Part shown: positions 15,400 through 22,965 of the stretch, piece by piece
Numbering within the stretch: position 1 is the first letter of the stretch
How the letters are laid out: each line of letters begins with the position of its first letter
NCBI GenBank assembly: GCA_028288765.1
Contig: JAQGHQ010000355.1
Coordinates: 1-38,093 of the forward strand
From: Gemmataceae bacterium
GTDB taxonomy: Bacteria; Planctomycetota; Planctomycetia; Gemmatales; Gemmataceae
Direction of reading: 5' to 3'
DNA length: 38,093 bases
Made by a program: the position numbers and the translations under genes
Notes under the pieces: generated by a model
Seen by the model: the letters and a program-made list of their open reading frames with translations, nothing else
The model's database searches: none
What the model was told of the DNA's origin: nothing

Positions 15400-18300
15400 A
15401 TGCTCACCGCGGTCATCGATTGGTCCCTGAACAACCGCCTGATCGTTCTGTTCGCCTTCGGGCTGCTCTCCGTGGGCGGGCTGTGGGCGGCCCGGACGCT
15501 GCCGATCGACGCGTTCCCGGACACCACCCCGGTCCAGGTCCAGATCAACACCGCCGCCCCGACCCTCTCGCCGGAGGCGGTCGAGCGGCAGATCACGTTC
15601 CGGATCGAGCAGGCGCTCGGCGGGCTGCCGAACCTGAAAGAGGTCCGGTCGATCTCCCGGTTCGGGCTGTCGCAGGTGGTGGTGACGTTCCACGACGGGA
15701 CCGACATCTACCTCGCCCGCCAGCAGGTGAGCGAACGGCTGGCCACCATCGACTGGGCGGCGGACGCCCCGCGGCCGAAGCTCGGCCCGGTCAGTACCGG
15801 GCTCGGCGAGGTGTTCCACTACGCGATCACCGGCGACGGGTACTCGCTCGAAGAGCTCCGCACCCTGCACGACTGGGTGATCCGGCCGACCCTGCGGACC
15901 GTCCCGGGGGTGGCCGAGGTGAACACCTGGGGCGGGCTGGAGAAGCAGTACCAGGTCCGCGCCGACCCGGACCGGATGGCCCACTACGGGGTCTCGCTCG
16001 GCCAGGTGCTCGACGCGCTGCGGGCCGGGAACAAGAACGCCGGGGGCGGGGTGATCGGGCTGCCCGGGGAGGCGGCACCGGTCCACGGGCTAGGGCAGGC
16101 GACGAACGCGGAGGCGGTGGCCCGGGTCGTGGTCGGGGCGAAGGCCGGGACGCCGATCTACCTGAAGCAGGTGGCCGACGTGGCCCCCGGGCACGACATC
16201 CGCCGCGGGGCGGTGACCGCCGACGGGAAGGGGGAGGTCGTCCTCGGGCTCGGGTTCATGCTGATGGGCGAGAACAGCCACGAGGTCACCCGCCGGCTGA
16301 AGGCGAAGCTGAAGGAGGTCGAGCCGACCCTGCCGCCGGGGGTGCGGGTGGTCTACCTGTACGACCGCACCGAGCTGGTGGACCACGTGATCGACACCGT
16401 CCGGTCGAACCTGTTCGAGGGCGGGCTCCTGGTGATCGCCGTCCTGTTCGTGTTCCTCGGGGACATCCGGGCCGGGCTGATCGTCGCCCTCGCCATCCCG
16501 GTGTCGATGACCTTCGCGTTCCTCGGGATGTGGCGGTTCGCGATCGCCGGCAGCCTGCTCAGCCTCGGGGCCCTCGACTTCGGGCTGGTGGTCGACTCGT
16601 CCGTGGTGCTGGTCGAGAACTGCGTCCGACAGCTGGCGCACCGCCGGGCGGTGAAGAGACCTAACCCCCCGGCCCCCTTCCCTGAAAAGGAAGGGGGAGC
16701 AGAGGCAGGGGCTTCCTCCCCGCCCCGCCCGGCGGGGGGGCTGGGGGAGGGGTTGCCGGAACTGCCCTCCAAACTGGACGTCATCCGCGACGCGGCGGTC
16801 GAGGTCCGCAAACCGACCCTCTTCGGCGAGCTCATCATCCTGATCGTGTACGTCCCGATCCTGACGCTCGAAGGAGTGGAGGGGAAGCTGTTCCGGCCGA
16901 TGGCCCTGACCGTGATCTGCGCCCTGCTCGGGTCCCTCGTCCTGTCCATGACCCTGATGCCGGTGCTGGCCAGCCTGTTCCTTCCGGCGCACCCGAAGGA
17001 GACGGAACCGCTCCCGGTCCGGGCCGCCCGGGTGGGACTGATGCCGCTGTTGGCGGTGTGCCTGCGGTTCCGGTGGGCGGTCCTCGGGGCGGCGGTCGCC
17101 GCGGTGGTCGTCGCCGGGATGCTCCTGAACGGGCACCAGGCCCAGTTCGTCCCCCGGCTGTCCGAGGGGGCGATTACCCTGACCGTGAAACGGCTCGCCG
17201 GGGTCGACGTCGCCGAGGTGACCCGGATGAACACCCGGATGGAGAAGCACCTGCTCAAGGAGTTCCCGGACGAGGTCGAGCACGTCTGGAGCCGGTGCGG
17301 GGTGGCCGACGTGGCCACCGACCCGATGGGGATCGAGGAGACGGACGTGTTCATCGCCCTCAAGCCGCGGGCCAGGTGGACGCGAAAGATCAAGGCCGAC
17401 GACAAGCCGCCGGGGGAGTGGAAGACGGTCACGACCCAGGCCGAGCTGATGACCGAGGTCGAGAAGGAGATGGCCGCATTCCCCGGGCAGGTGGTGGCGT
17501 ACTCGCAGCCGATCGAGCAGCGGGTGAACGAGATGATCGCCGGGACGAAGGGCGGGGTGGCGGTGAAGGTGTACGGGGACGACTTCGGCACGCTCACCCA
17601 GATCGTCGGCCAGGTCGAGGCGATCCTGAAGGAGGTCGACCCGAAGGCCGACGTGACGATCGAGCAGCTGGCCGGGCAACCGGTGCTCCAGGTCGAGCCC
17701 CGGCTGCCGGAGCTCGCCCGGTACAACCTGCCGGCGAAGACGGTCATGGACTACGTCGAGGCGAACGGCGGCATCCCGGTCGGGGAGGTGATCGAGGGGG
17801 AGCGGCGGTTCCCGCTCGTGGTCCGGCTCGCGGAGGCGGAAGCCCGGACCCCACTGGCGTTCGGCCGGATGCAGATCCCCGCCCCGGGTGGCGAGCTTCT
17901 CCCGCTCGACCGGCTCGCCCAGGTGCGGATGACCGAGCGGCCGGCGACCATCTCCCGGGAGTGGGGCCGGCGGCGGACCGTGATCGCCTGCAACCCGGGG
18001 ACGGAGGACGTGGCCGGGTTCGTGACCGAAGCCCGGAACCGGGTGACCGAACGGGTGAAGCTGTCCCCCGGCTACCGGATCGAGTGGGGCGGGAGCTTCG
18101 AGAACCTGCAGCGGTTCCAGGCCCGGATGGCGATCGTCGTCCCGCTCGCCCTGGTCTGCATCTTCGTGCTCTTGTACATGTCGTTCCATAGCCTGCCGGA
18201 CGCCGTCCGGGTGTTCCTGGGTGTGCCGTTCGCGGTGGTCGGCGGGGTGGTCGCGCTCGTCGCCCGGGGCCTCCCGTTCTCGGTCTCGGCGGGGGTCGGG

Positions 18301-18723
18301 TTCATCGCCCTGTCGGGCGTCGCGGTGCTGAACAGCCTGCTCCTGGTGACGGCCATCCGGCAGCTCCGGGAGCTGGGACTGCCGCCCCGGGCGGCGGTCA
18401 TCCGGGCGGTCCGGGAGCGGGTCCGGCCGGTGCTCATGACCGCGCTGGTGGCGAGCCTCGGGTTCGTCCCGATGGCGGTCAGCACCGGGATGGGGGCCGA
18501 GGTGCAGCGACCCCTGGCGACGGTGGTCATCGGCGGGGTGGTGAGCAGCACACTCCTGACGCTGCTCGTCCTGCCGGCGATTTATGTGCTGTTCGACCGC
18601 AGCGGGCAGCGGGCAGTGGGCAGCGGGCCGCCGGCAGTGGGGAGTGGGCAGAAGTCAGAGAACGGAGAGCCGGCGTCAGAGATCAAGGATCAAAGATCAG
18701 AGGTTTTCACCCCAACGGGGTGA
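15400..18723 (+). CDS. heavy-metal efflux RND pump, CzcA-like, with repeat-derived insertion and tail
   Basis: The protein has 1107 residues. It shows the RND plan: TM1 (NNRLIVLFAFGLLSVGG), first periplasmic half (PIDAFPDTTPVQVQ), TM2-6, second periplasmic half and TM8-12. The TM4 signature D391FGLVVDSSVVLVEN with Asp391, Asp397 and Glu404 is typical of the heavy-metal (HME) branch that exports Zn, Co, Cd, Cu or Ag using protons. Two parts are not family sequence. Residues about 420-452, in the loop between TM4 and TM5, are encoded by a dispersed repeat inserted in frame. The last 41 residues after YVLFDR are encoded by other dispersed repeats, and the TGA stop lies in one. Subtracting both leaves about 1033 residues, the usual family length. 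The metal is not decided by sequence. Confidence 0.92.
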   Translation: MLTAVIDWSLNNRLIVLFAFGLLSVGGLWAARTLPIDAFPDTTPVQVQINTAAPTLSPEAVERQITFRIEQALGGLPNLKEVRSISRFGLSQVVVTFHDGTDIYLARQQVSERLATIDWAADAPRPKLGPVSTGLGEVFHYAITGDGYSLEELRTLHDWVIRPTLRTVPGVAEVNTWGGLEKQYQVRADPDRMAHYGVSLGQVLDALRAGNKNAGGGVIGLPGEAAPVHGLGQATNAEAVARVVVGAKAGTPIYLKQVADVAPGHDIRRGAVTADGKGEVVLGLGFMLMGENSHEVTRRLKAKLKEVEPTLPPGVRVVYLYDRTELVDHVIDTVRSNLFEGGLLVIAVLFVFLGDIRAGLIVALAIPVSMTFAFLGMWRFAIAGSLLSLGALDFGLVVDSSVVLVENCVRQLAHRRAVKRPNPPAPFPEKEGGAEAGASSPPRPAGGLGEGLPELPSKLDVIRDAAVEVRKPTLFGELIILIVYVPILTLEGVEGKLFRPMALTVICALLGSLVLSMTLMPVLASLFLPAHPKETEPLPVRAARVGLMPLLAVCLRFRWAVLGAAVAAVVVAGMLLNGHQAQFVPRLSEGAITLTVKRLAGVDVAEVTRMNTRMEKHLLKEFPDEVEHVWSRCGVADVATDPMGIEETDVFIALKPRARWTRKIKADDKPPGEWKTVTTQAELMTEVEKEMAAFPGQVVAYSQPIEQRVNEMIAGTKGGVAVKVYGDDFGTLTQIVGQVEAILKEVDPKADVTIEQLAGQPVLQVEPRLPELARYNLPAKTVMDYVEANGGIPVGEVIEGERRFPLVVRLAEAEARTPLAFGRMQIPAPGGELLPLDRLAQVRMTERPATISREWGRRRTVIACNPGTEDVAGFVTEARNRVTERVKLSPGYRIEWGGSFENLQRFQARMAIVVPLALVCIFVLLYMSFHSLPDAVRVFLGVPFAVVGGVVALVARGLPFSVSAGVGFIALSGVAVLNSLLLVTAIRQLRELGLPPRAAVIRAVRERVRPVLMTALVASLGFVPMAVSTGMGAEVQRPLATVVIGGVVSSTLLTLLVLPAIYVLFDRSGQRAVGSGPPAVGSGQKSENGEPASEIKDQRSEVFTPTG
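16659..16757. repeat. dispersed repeat inserted in frame in the pump gene
   Basis: The sequence CCTAACCCCCCGGCCCCC through AAAAGGAAGGGGGAG (16659-16699) matches the intergenic copy at 12792-12832. It continues through a GGGG/CCCC-rich palindrome (CCCCGCCCGGCGGGGGGG) to about 16757. It is translated as a Pro/Gly/Glu-rich linker (PNPPAPFPEKEGG). The reading frame is kept on both sides. Confidence 0.88.
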
Positions 18724-18931
18724 GAGCGTTTAGCCCAGGGCATCGCCCTGGGCGGGGGAACGCAGCTGCGACCGACGTCCGACCCGATCGGGAGCGTCGT
18801 CCCCGCCCCGCGCGATCCGCCCCGCCCCGCCCCGCCCAGGGCGATGCCCTGGGCTAAACGCTCTCAGCCCTTCAGGCTGAAATCACGCGGGTCTTCTGAT
18901 CTACCCACTGCCCACTGCCCACCTCCCACCG
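18598..18931. repeat. nested dispersed inverted repeats after the pump gene
   Basis: GCAGTGGGCAGCGGG-type units (18598-18655) face CTGCCCACTGCCCACC units (18905-18925). Between them, 18722-18757 and 18830-18865 are perfect 36-bp arms (GAGAGCGTTTAGCCCAGGGC and so on). Just outside these arms lie TTTTCACCCCAACGGGGTGA on the left and TCAGCCCTTCAGGCTGAAAT on the right. The structure separates two converging genes, and its left side supplies the 3' end of the pump gene. Confidence 0.9.
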
Positions 18932-20437
18932 TCACCGGCTCTTCGCCAGGAACACCAGCCCCGCCCGCGGGGTCGGCCCCACCTGACACACCTGATCGAA
19001 CTGGAAAGCCCGCAGCAGTCGGATGACGGCCTCGCCCTCGGCCGGGCTGCCCACGTCGAACAGCGGCCGGCCGTTCTCGGTCACCACCCACCGCGGGCCG
19101 AGCTGGGTCGTCTTGAGCGAGGTCAGGTCGTACCGCCGGCCCTGGACCGAGAGCGGGACGTGGGTCGGGGCCTGGCCGTTCACCAGGAAGAACGTCAGCC
19201 CCGCGTTGACCCGACAGAACTCGGTGAACCGCCCGTCCTGGATTACCCGGGCGGCGTCGCGGGCGGTCCACTCGGCCGGGCCGAACCGGGCCAGCACTTC
19301 CGTATCCGCCGCGACCACCCAGTCGGCCCCGACCCGGCGGACCTCGACCTTCCGCGGGTCGATCTTCACCATCTCGCCGACATACCCGACCCCCGGCACG
19401 GGAATCCCGGTCCGGCTGAGGCTGTTCTCCTGGACCACCGCGGCGAACGGGTCGACCGCCACCGGGGCCGCCCCGTCCGCGTCCAGCGAGACGAAGAAGT
19501 ACCTCATCGCCGGGGCGGCGGGCGTCCCGCCGACCATCCCGACGCGGTTGAACCCGTACTTCCGGACGACGGCCAGCGCCTGGTCGGCGTCGGGCTTGTG
19601 GAGCCCGAAGTTGAACAGGATGTTCCCGTCGTCGCGGAGGCACCACACCCCCTTGACCGGCTCGACCCGGACGGTCCGGAGGTCGACCGGCACGACCATC
19701 CGGGGGAACCCGGCGACGACCGGCGGGCGGCCGTTGGTGAGGCCGTACTCGACGACCGGCCGGGGCGAGCCGATCGCGGCCCACTCGGTCGGGCGGAGCT
19801 CGCGGAGCACCCGGACCACGTCCTTCGCCCCGACCTCGTCGTCGCCGAGGGTCTTGAGCACCCGCTGCCCGGCCCACACCTGCCACCCGCCGTTGATCCG
19901 TTTGAGCGTGACCGCGCCGACGTCGAGCGGGACCTTGTCTTCCGGGTACGGGAGAGGCATTTCCGTCTGGAACGGCAAGGTCGTGGAGCCGTCCGGCAGG
20001 CCCGGCCGCCCCGGGCCGGATGCGTTCGGCAGCGGCGTCGCGGGCGGGACGACCGGTTTGCCCGGCATGAGTTGCGGCGGGAGTTGTCTCGGCTCACCGG
20101 GGGTGCCCGGCAAGGCGGACCACCCCGGCGGAAGCCCGCCCGGCGAGCCGGGGAAGGAACCGCCTGGCAGACCGCCCGGCCCCGTGGGGATGCTTCCGCC
20201 CGCCGGCTGCACGGGGTACATGAGCGACCCGGGCGGCCGGATTGGCGGCTGTGGATTGGGCGGGTCGGGCAAGCGGGAGATCTGGATGGGCGGGGTGAGC
20301 GGCTGGTACGACGCCGGCCCCCGGGCCGGCGGGAGCGGGTTCGAGGACGGCAGTGGGGACGGCGGGGGAAACTGGGCGAACAGCGGCGAGAGACCGGTCG
20401 CGACCCCTAGCCCGGCGAGAAGCAAACGCCTGCGCAT
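18932..20437 (-). CDS. secreted Pro-rich protein with four internal beta-alpha repeats
   Basis: The protein has 501 residues; the start is MRRRLLLAGLGVATGLSPLF, with a signal peptide cut near residue 21 (FAQFP). Residues about 22-165 are Pro/Gly-rich and probably disordered. Four related modules follow, at about 174-236, 253-322, 361-424 and 437-501. Each has a strand with Trp (GGWQVWAG, KGVWCLRD, ADWVVAAD, PRWVVTEN), a short hydrophobic turn (LKTLGDD, LFNFGLH, LARFGPA, LFDVGSP), an Ala/Val-rich helix (DVVRVLRELR, QALAVVRKYG, DAARVIQDGR, AVIRLLRAFQ) and a closing strand. I do not recognise a named family. The arrangement suggests a four-bladed or tandem beta-alpha ligand-binding fold. Confidence 0.8.
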   Translation of the reverse strand: MRRRLLLAGLGVATGLSPLFAQFPPPSPLPSSNPLPPARGPASYQPLTPPIQISRLPDPPNPQPPIRPPGSLMYPVQPAGGSIPTGPGGLPGGSFPGSPGGLPPGWSALPGTPGEPRQLPPQLMPGKPVVPPATPLPNASGPGRPGLPDGSTTLPFQTEMPLPYPEDKVPLDVGAVTLKRINGGWQVWAGQRVLKTLGDDEVGAKDVVRVLRELRPTEWAAIGSPRPVVEYGLTNGRPPVVAGFPRMVVPVDLRTVRVEPVKGVWCLRDDGNILFNFGLHKPDADQALAVVRKYGFNRVGMVGGTPAAPAMRYFFVSLDADGAAPVAVDPFAAVVQENSLSRTGIPVPGVGYVGEMVKIDPRKVEVRRVGADWVVAADTEVLARFGPAEWTARDAARVIQDGRFTEFCRVNAGLTFFLVNGQAPTHVPLSVQGRRYDLTSLKTTQLGPRWVVTENGRPLFDVGSPAEGEAVIRLLRAFQFDQVCQVGPTPRAGLVFLAKSR

Positions 20438-20566
20438 GATCAACCCCTGATCGCCGGCGGATTCCGGTTCATCGGAATGTATCGGCTTTGCGGCCGACCA
20501 GTCTTGAGGTGACACCTCAGCGGACCGGACTCGTTCACGACAGCGGCCAGGCCGGCGGGCGGTTCT

Positions 20567-20860
20567 GCGAAACGAACTCCCGACCCGCCACCCTGGGAGG
20601 CCACGCCGGCCGCAGTTTTGTAGGGCACGCACTGCGTGCCATTTCGCTGACAAAAACCGGCACGCAGTGCGTGCCCTACCCAGCTGGTAGCTGACAAAAA
20701 CCGGCACGCAGTGCGTGCCCTACCCAGCTGGTAGCGAAACGAACTCCCTACCCGCTCCCCATGGCGGCCACGCCGGCCGCGGCCCACGGATCTCACCCGG
20801 CAGTCCATGCTGCGAAACGAACTCCCTGGCAGGTTCTGGCAGGTTCTGGCAGGCTTGGCA
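20567..20860. repeat. cluster of short direct and inverted repeats
   Basis: GCGAAACGAACTCCC occurs three times (20567-20581, 20734-20748, 20812-20826). A 44-bp unit beginning GCTGACAAAAACCGG is tandemly duplicated without change at 20646-20689 and 20690-20733. GTAGGGCACGCACTGCGTGC at 20620 is the inverse of 20659-20679. TGGCAGGTTC units repeat at 20827-20855 and again at 20971-21000. Part of the cluster (from 20720) is read as the C-terminus of the HTH protein. Confidence 0.9.
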
Positions 20861-21739
20861 GCGGCGATCGGCCGCGGGTGACTGTTCGGGATGGAAGCTC
20901 GTCGTCCCCGCGAGGGCGAACAGCAGTCCTGCCAGGAGCAGAAGACCGCACACGACCGCCCCCAACTGGGTGGCAGGTGCCGGCAGGTTCTGGCAGGTCC
21001 CGGGCCCGGTGATCAAGGGGGGTCGGGGAAGAAACCCCTCCCCCGCCCGCTCTCCCGGACCGGGCGAACCGGGCGAACTCACCTCGTTCCCCCGCGAGGG
21101 ATGTGGATCGAACGCCGCGTCTCGGTCTCCCGAGCCCTCGTTCGTCGCGGGAGCGGGTACGGACGGAGTCGTCCCGGAAATCTCGTTCCCGGTTGGAGAA
21201 CCGACGCCACCTCCCGGCGCGGGTCGGTCCGGGGGCGGCGGCCCGGGTGGGCCGATCGGCCCGTCGCCCGGATCGGACGGATCGGGCGGGTCCCACGGCG
21301 GGCCCAGGTCCGTCGGCTCGGACCCGGTGTCGTAGAACGGCGGCTGCAGGGAGGTATCGCGCTTCAGCCCGTAATCCCGGGCGGTCTCTTCCTCAAGCCT
21401 GAACAACCGCTCGCCGAAGTCGACGTCCTCGCGGACCTTCAGGGTCATCTGGATGACCGTCTTGGCCGCCCGGATCTGGACGTGCGGGTTGTCGTGCCCG
21501 ACCAGCTGGTTCAGGTGGTCGCAGGCCGAGAGCAGTCCGTCGTTGAGTCTGCTATAGGCGGTGGACAGGATCGCCCCGCGGACTTCGTTGATCCGGGTTC
21601 GGATCGCGGGTTCTTTCATCCGCCGGTAGGCGGTCCGTTCGCTGACCCCGGCGGCCCGGGCGGCTTCGACCACCGTCTTGCCGGTGGCCAGGGCCTCGGC
21701 CAGCATCTCGTCCGCGTATTGCTGGTTGCTCCGTGCCAT
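20720..21739 (-). CDS. HTH protein (terminase-small-subunit-like N-terminus) with Pro-rich, repeat-derived C-terminus
   Basis: The protein has 339 residues starting MARSNQQYADEMLAEAL. Residues about 5-45 form a helix-turn-helix (TVVEAARAAGVSERTAYRRM) like those of phage terminase small subunits and other DNA-binding proteins. A helical region to about residue 130 (HVQIRAAKTVIQMTLKVRED) follows. Residues about 145-245 are Pro/Gly/Asp-rich. Near residues 256-277 there is a hydrophobic run (LGAVVCGLLLLAGLLFALAG), and the last 50 residues are encoded by dispersed repeats (ACQNLPEPAREFVSQ, GAGREFVSLPAG). The native protein probably ended earlier and was extended by repeat insertion; the stop now lies in repeat sequence. 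A good promoter lies upstream at 21823-21850. No phage genes are adjacent. Confidence 0.65.
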   Translation of the reverse strand: MARSNQQYADEMLAEALATGKTVVEAARAAGVSERTAYRRMKEPAIRTRINEVRGAILSTAYSRLNDGLLSACDHLNQLVGHDNPHVQIRAAKTVIQMTLKVREDVDFGERLFRLEEETARDYGLKRDTSLQPPFYDTGSEPTDLGPPWDPPDPSDPGDGPIGPPGPPPPDRPAPGGGVGSPTGNEISGTTPSVPAPATNEGSGDRDAAFDPHPSRGNEVSSPGSPGPGERAGEGFLPRPPLITGPGTCQNLPAPATQLGAVVCGLLLLAGLLFALAGTTSFHPEQSPAADRRCQACQNLPEPAREFVSQHGLPGEIRGPRPAWPPWGAGREFVSLPAG

Positions 21740-21822
21740 GCGTGCTCCTCCCGGGGGTGGGGCTTCGAATAGACCGTCCGCCGGATGGGCGGGGTCGAGC
21801 CCGGCCGACCCGGTTCACTCCC

Positions 21823-21850
21823 ATTATAATCAACGCATTACGTTATGCAA
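21823..21850 (-). promoter_or_regulatory. sigma70-like promoter with palindrome, upstream of the HTH gene
   Basis: On the minus strand, TTGCAT (plus 21845-21850), a 16-nt spacer, and a perfect TATAAT (plus 21823-21828) point to the HTH gene starting at 21739. The spacer and -35 box hold the symmetric element GCATAACGTAATGC, a possible operator, perhaps for the HTH protein itself (inference). Confidence 0.55.
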
Positions 21851-21928
21851 TATCAAGAGCGAGACGGACACCCGTACCGGCCGGATTTGGCGGAACATGA
21901 GCGATCGGTCCGACGCTCGGCGTTGGCC

Positions 21929-22048
21929 GTGGGGGCAAGTTTCCAACTTGCCCGGGGCGGCCGGAGATCGATTCCCGAATTGGTGGGATGAGACTTCCCA
22001 TCGCCGATCGAGACGTCCGCCCTGGGCAAGTTGGAAACTTGCCCCCAC
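21929..22048. repeat. 32-bp inverted repeat, second copy of the GGGCAAGTT family
   Basis: Arms 21929-21960 and 22017-22048 pair at 30 of 32 positions and begin GTGGGGGCAAGTTTCC. Each arm is itself nearly palindromic, so several alternative folds are possible. The element is related to the one at the left end of the window. Confidence 0.9.
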
Positions 22049-22078
22049 AACCTGTACCCCGGAGGGGTTGCAATCCAC

Positions 22079-22109
22079 AGCCCAGGGTTGCGAGCGCACC
22101 CTGGGCTGA
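22079..22109. repeat. 11-bp palindrome of the CCCTGGGCT family
   Basis: CAGCCCAGGGT (22079-22089) and ACCCTGGGCTG (22099-22109) are perfect arms around 9 nt. The flanks carry GTACCCCGGAGGGGTTGCAA, a further small hairpin of the same modular style. Confidence 0.75.
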
Positions 22110-22146
22110 CCTCTCCGAGAATCCCGAGGGTTGAAAAGCAACCCGC

Positions 22147-22174
22147 TTGACATGCAACCAGATGGTTGCATAAT
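22147..22174 (+). promoter_or_regulatory. arsR promoter with operator between -35 and -10
   Basis: TTGACA (22147-22152), a 16-nt spacer and CATAAT (22169-22174) form a near-consensus sigma70 promoter. The perfect palindrome ATGCAACCA-GA-TGGTTGCAT (22152-22171) fills the spacer and touches both boxes. Its position and symmetry fit a dimeric ArsR-type repressor site, so the first gene probably represses its own operon. Transcription would start about 22181-22182. Confidence 0.75.
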
Positions 22175-22193
22175 AGGAGGCGTGGACGCGGAC

Positions 22194-22511
22194 ATGGACA
22201 AAGTGTTCAAGGCACTGGCCGACCCGGGTCGCCGGCTGTTGCTCGACCGATTGTACGCGGACAACGGGCAGACACTGGGGCAGCTTTGCGAACACTTGGA
22301 GATGACTCGTCAAGCCGTGACGAAGCACCTCAAGCTGTTGGAAGAGGCGTCGCTTGTGGTCACGATCTGGCGGGGCCGCGAGAAATTGCATTACCTCAAC
22401 CCGGTGCCGATCCACGAGATCGCCGAGCGCTGGATTGGCAAGTTCGAACGGGCCCGTCTCCGCGTGCTCGCCGAACTCAAGACCCAACTGGAAGGAGAAG
22501 CCGATGGCTAG
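22194..22511 (+). CDS. ArsR-family winged-helix transcriptional regulator
   Basis: The protein has 105 residues from the ATG at 22194 (MDKVFKALADPGRRLLLDRL), where most homologues begin. A GTG at 22182 in the same frame (VDAD extension) would be at the predicted 5' end of the transcript and could be a leaderless start. The winged helix includes QLCEHLEMTRQAVTKHLKLL (recognition helix) and the wing SLVVTIWRGREKLHYLN. No Cys pair typical of metal-sensing ArsR proteins is present; this is the branch paired with SRPBCC/AHSA1 proteins. Its end overlaps the next gene by 8 nt, so the two are translationally coupled. Confidence 0.92.
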   Translation: MDKVFKALADPGRRLLLDRLYADNGQTLGQLCEHLEMTRQAVTKHLKLLEEASLVVTIWRGREKLHYLNPVPIHEIAERWIGKFERARLRVLAELKTQLEGEADG

Positions 22512-22965
22512 TTCGCGATTCGTTTACGTGACCTACATTCGCACGACGCCGGAAAAGCTGTGGCAGGCGCTGATCGACCCCGAATTCACCCGCCGCTACT
22601 GGTGCGGCACCCGTCACGAGTCCGAATGGAAGCCCGGCGCGTCCTGGCGGATCATGATCCCCGACGGGCGCGTCGCCGACAGCGGCGAAGTCCTCGAAAT
22701 CGAGCCGAACCGCAGACTCGTCCTGAGGTGGCGTAACGAATTCAAACCCGAGCTGCACGCCGAAGGATATTCGCGCCTGACCTATGAACTCGAAAAGCAG
22801 GCGGAGTCGGTCAAGCTCACCATCATCCACGAGATCGACAAACCCGACTCGAAGCTCATCGAAGCCGTTTCGGGCGGGTGGCCGCTGATCCTTGCGAGTC
22901 TCAAGTCTCTCCTCGAAACCGGCGAACCCCTCGAAGAAACCCGCCACTGGCCGAAAGGAAAGTGA
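22504..22965 (+). CDS. SRPBCC (AHSA1-like) domain protein
   Basis: The protein has 153 residues, from the ATG at 22504 with GGAGAAG upstream, overlapping the end of arsR. It has the full START/Bet v1-like fold pattern: an initial strand (VYVTYIRTTPEKLWQALIDP), EFTRRYWCGTRHESEWKPG, GEVLEIEPNRRLVLRW, and a C-terminal helix (GGWPLILASLKSLLETGEPL). This family binds hydrophobic ligands in a deep pocket or, in Aha1, stimulates Hsp90; the ligand here is unknown. The regulator-plus-SRPBCC pair is a widespread two-gene unit, probably responding to a small molecule. Confidence 0.92.
   Translation: MASSRFVYVTYIRTTPEKLWQALIDPEFTRRYWCGTRHESEWKPGASWRIMIPDGRVADSGEVLEIEPNRRLVLRWRNEFKPELHAEGYSRLTYELEKQAESVKLTIIHEIDKPDSKLIEAVSGGWPLILASLKSLLETGEPLEETRHWPKGK

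Larger units (their letters stand above)
21740..22193. other. divergent intergenic region with repeats and two promoters
   Basis: This 454-bp gap holds the promoter of the HTH gene (21823-21850, minus), the long inverted repeat 21929-22048, a smaller CAGCCCAGGGT palindrome at 22079-22109, and the arsR promoter/operator (22147-22174, plus). No gene is supported in it. Confidence 0.7.

Noticed and set aside
16090..18189. 699-codon minus-strand open frame
   Set aside because: Antisense shadow of the RND pump gene; His/Arg/Asp-rich without recognisable motifs.
20646..20733. CRISPR-like repeats
   Set aside because: The 44-bp units are directly adjacent without spacers and there are only two.
20720..21739. 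Prophage, based on terminase-small-subunit-like HTH
   Set aside because: No large terminase, portal, capsid or integrase gene is nearby; HTH of this type also occurs outside phages.
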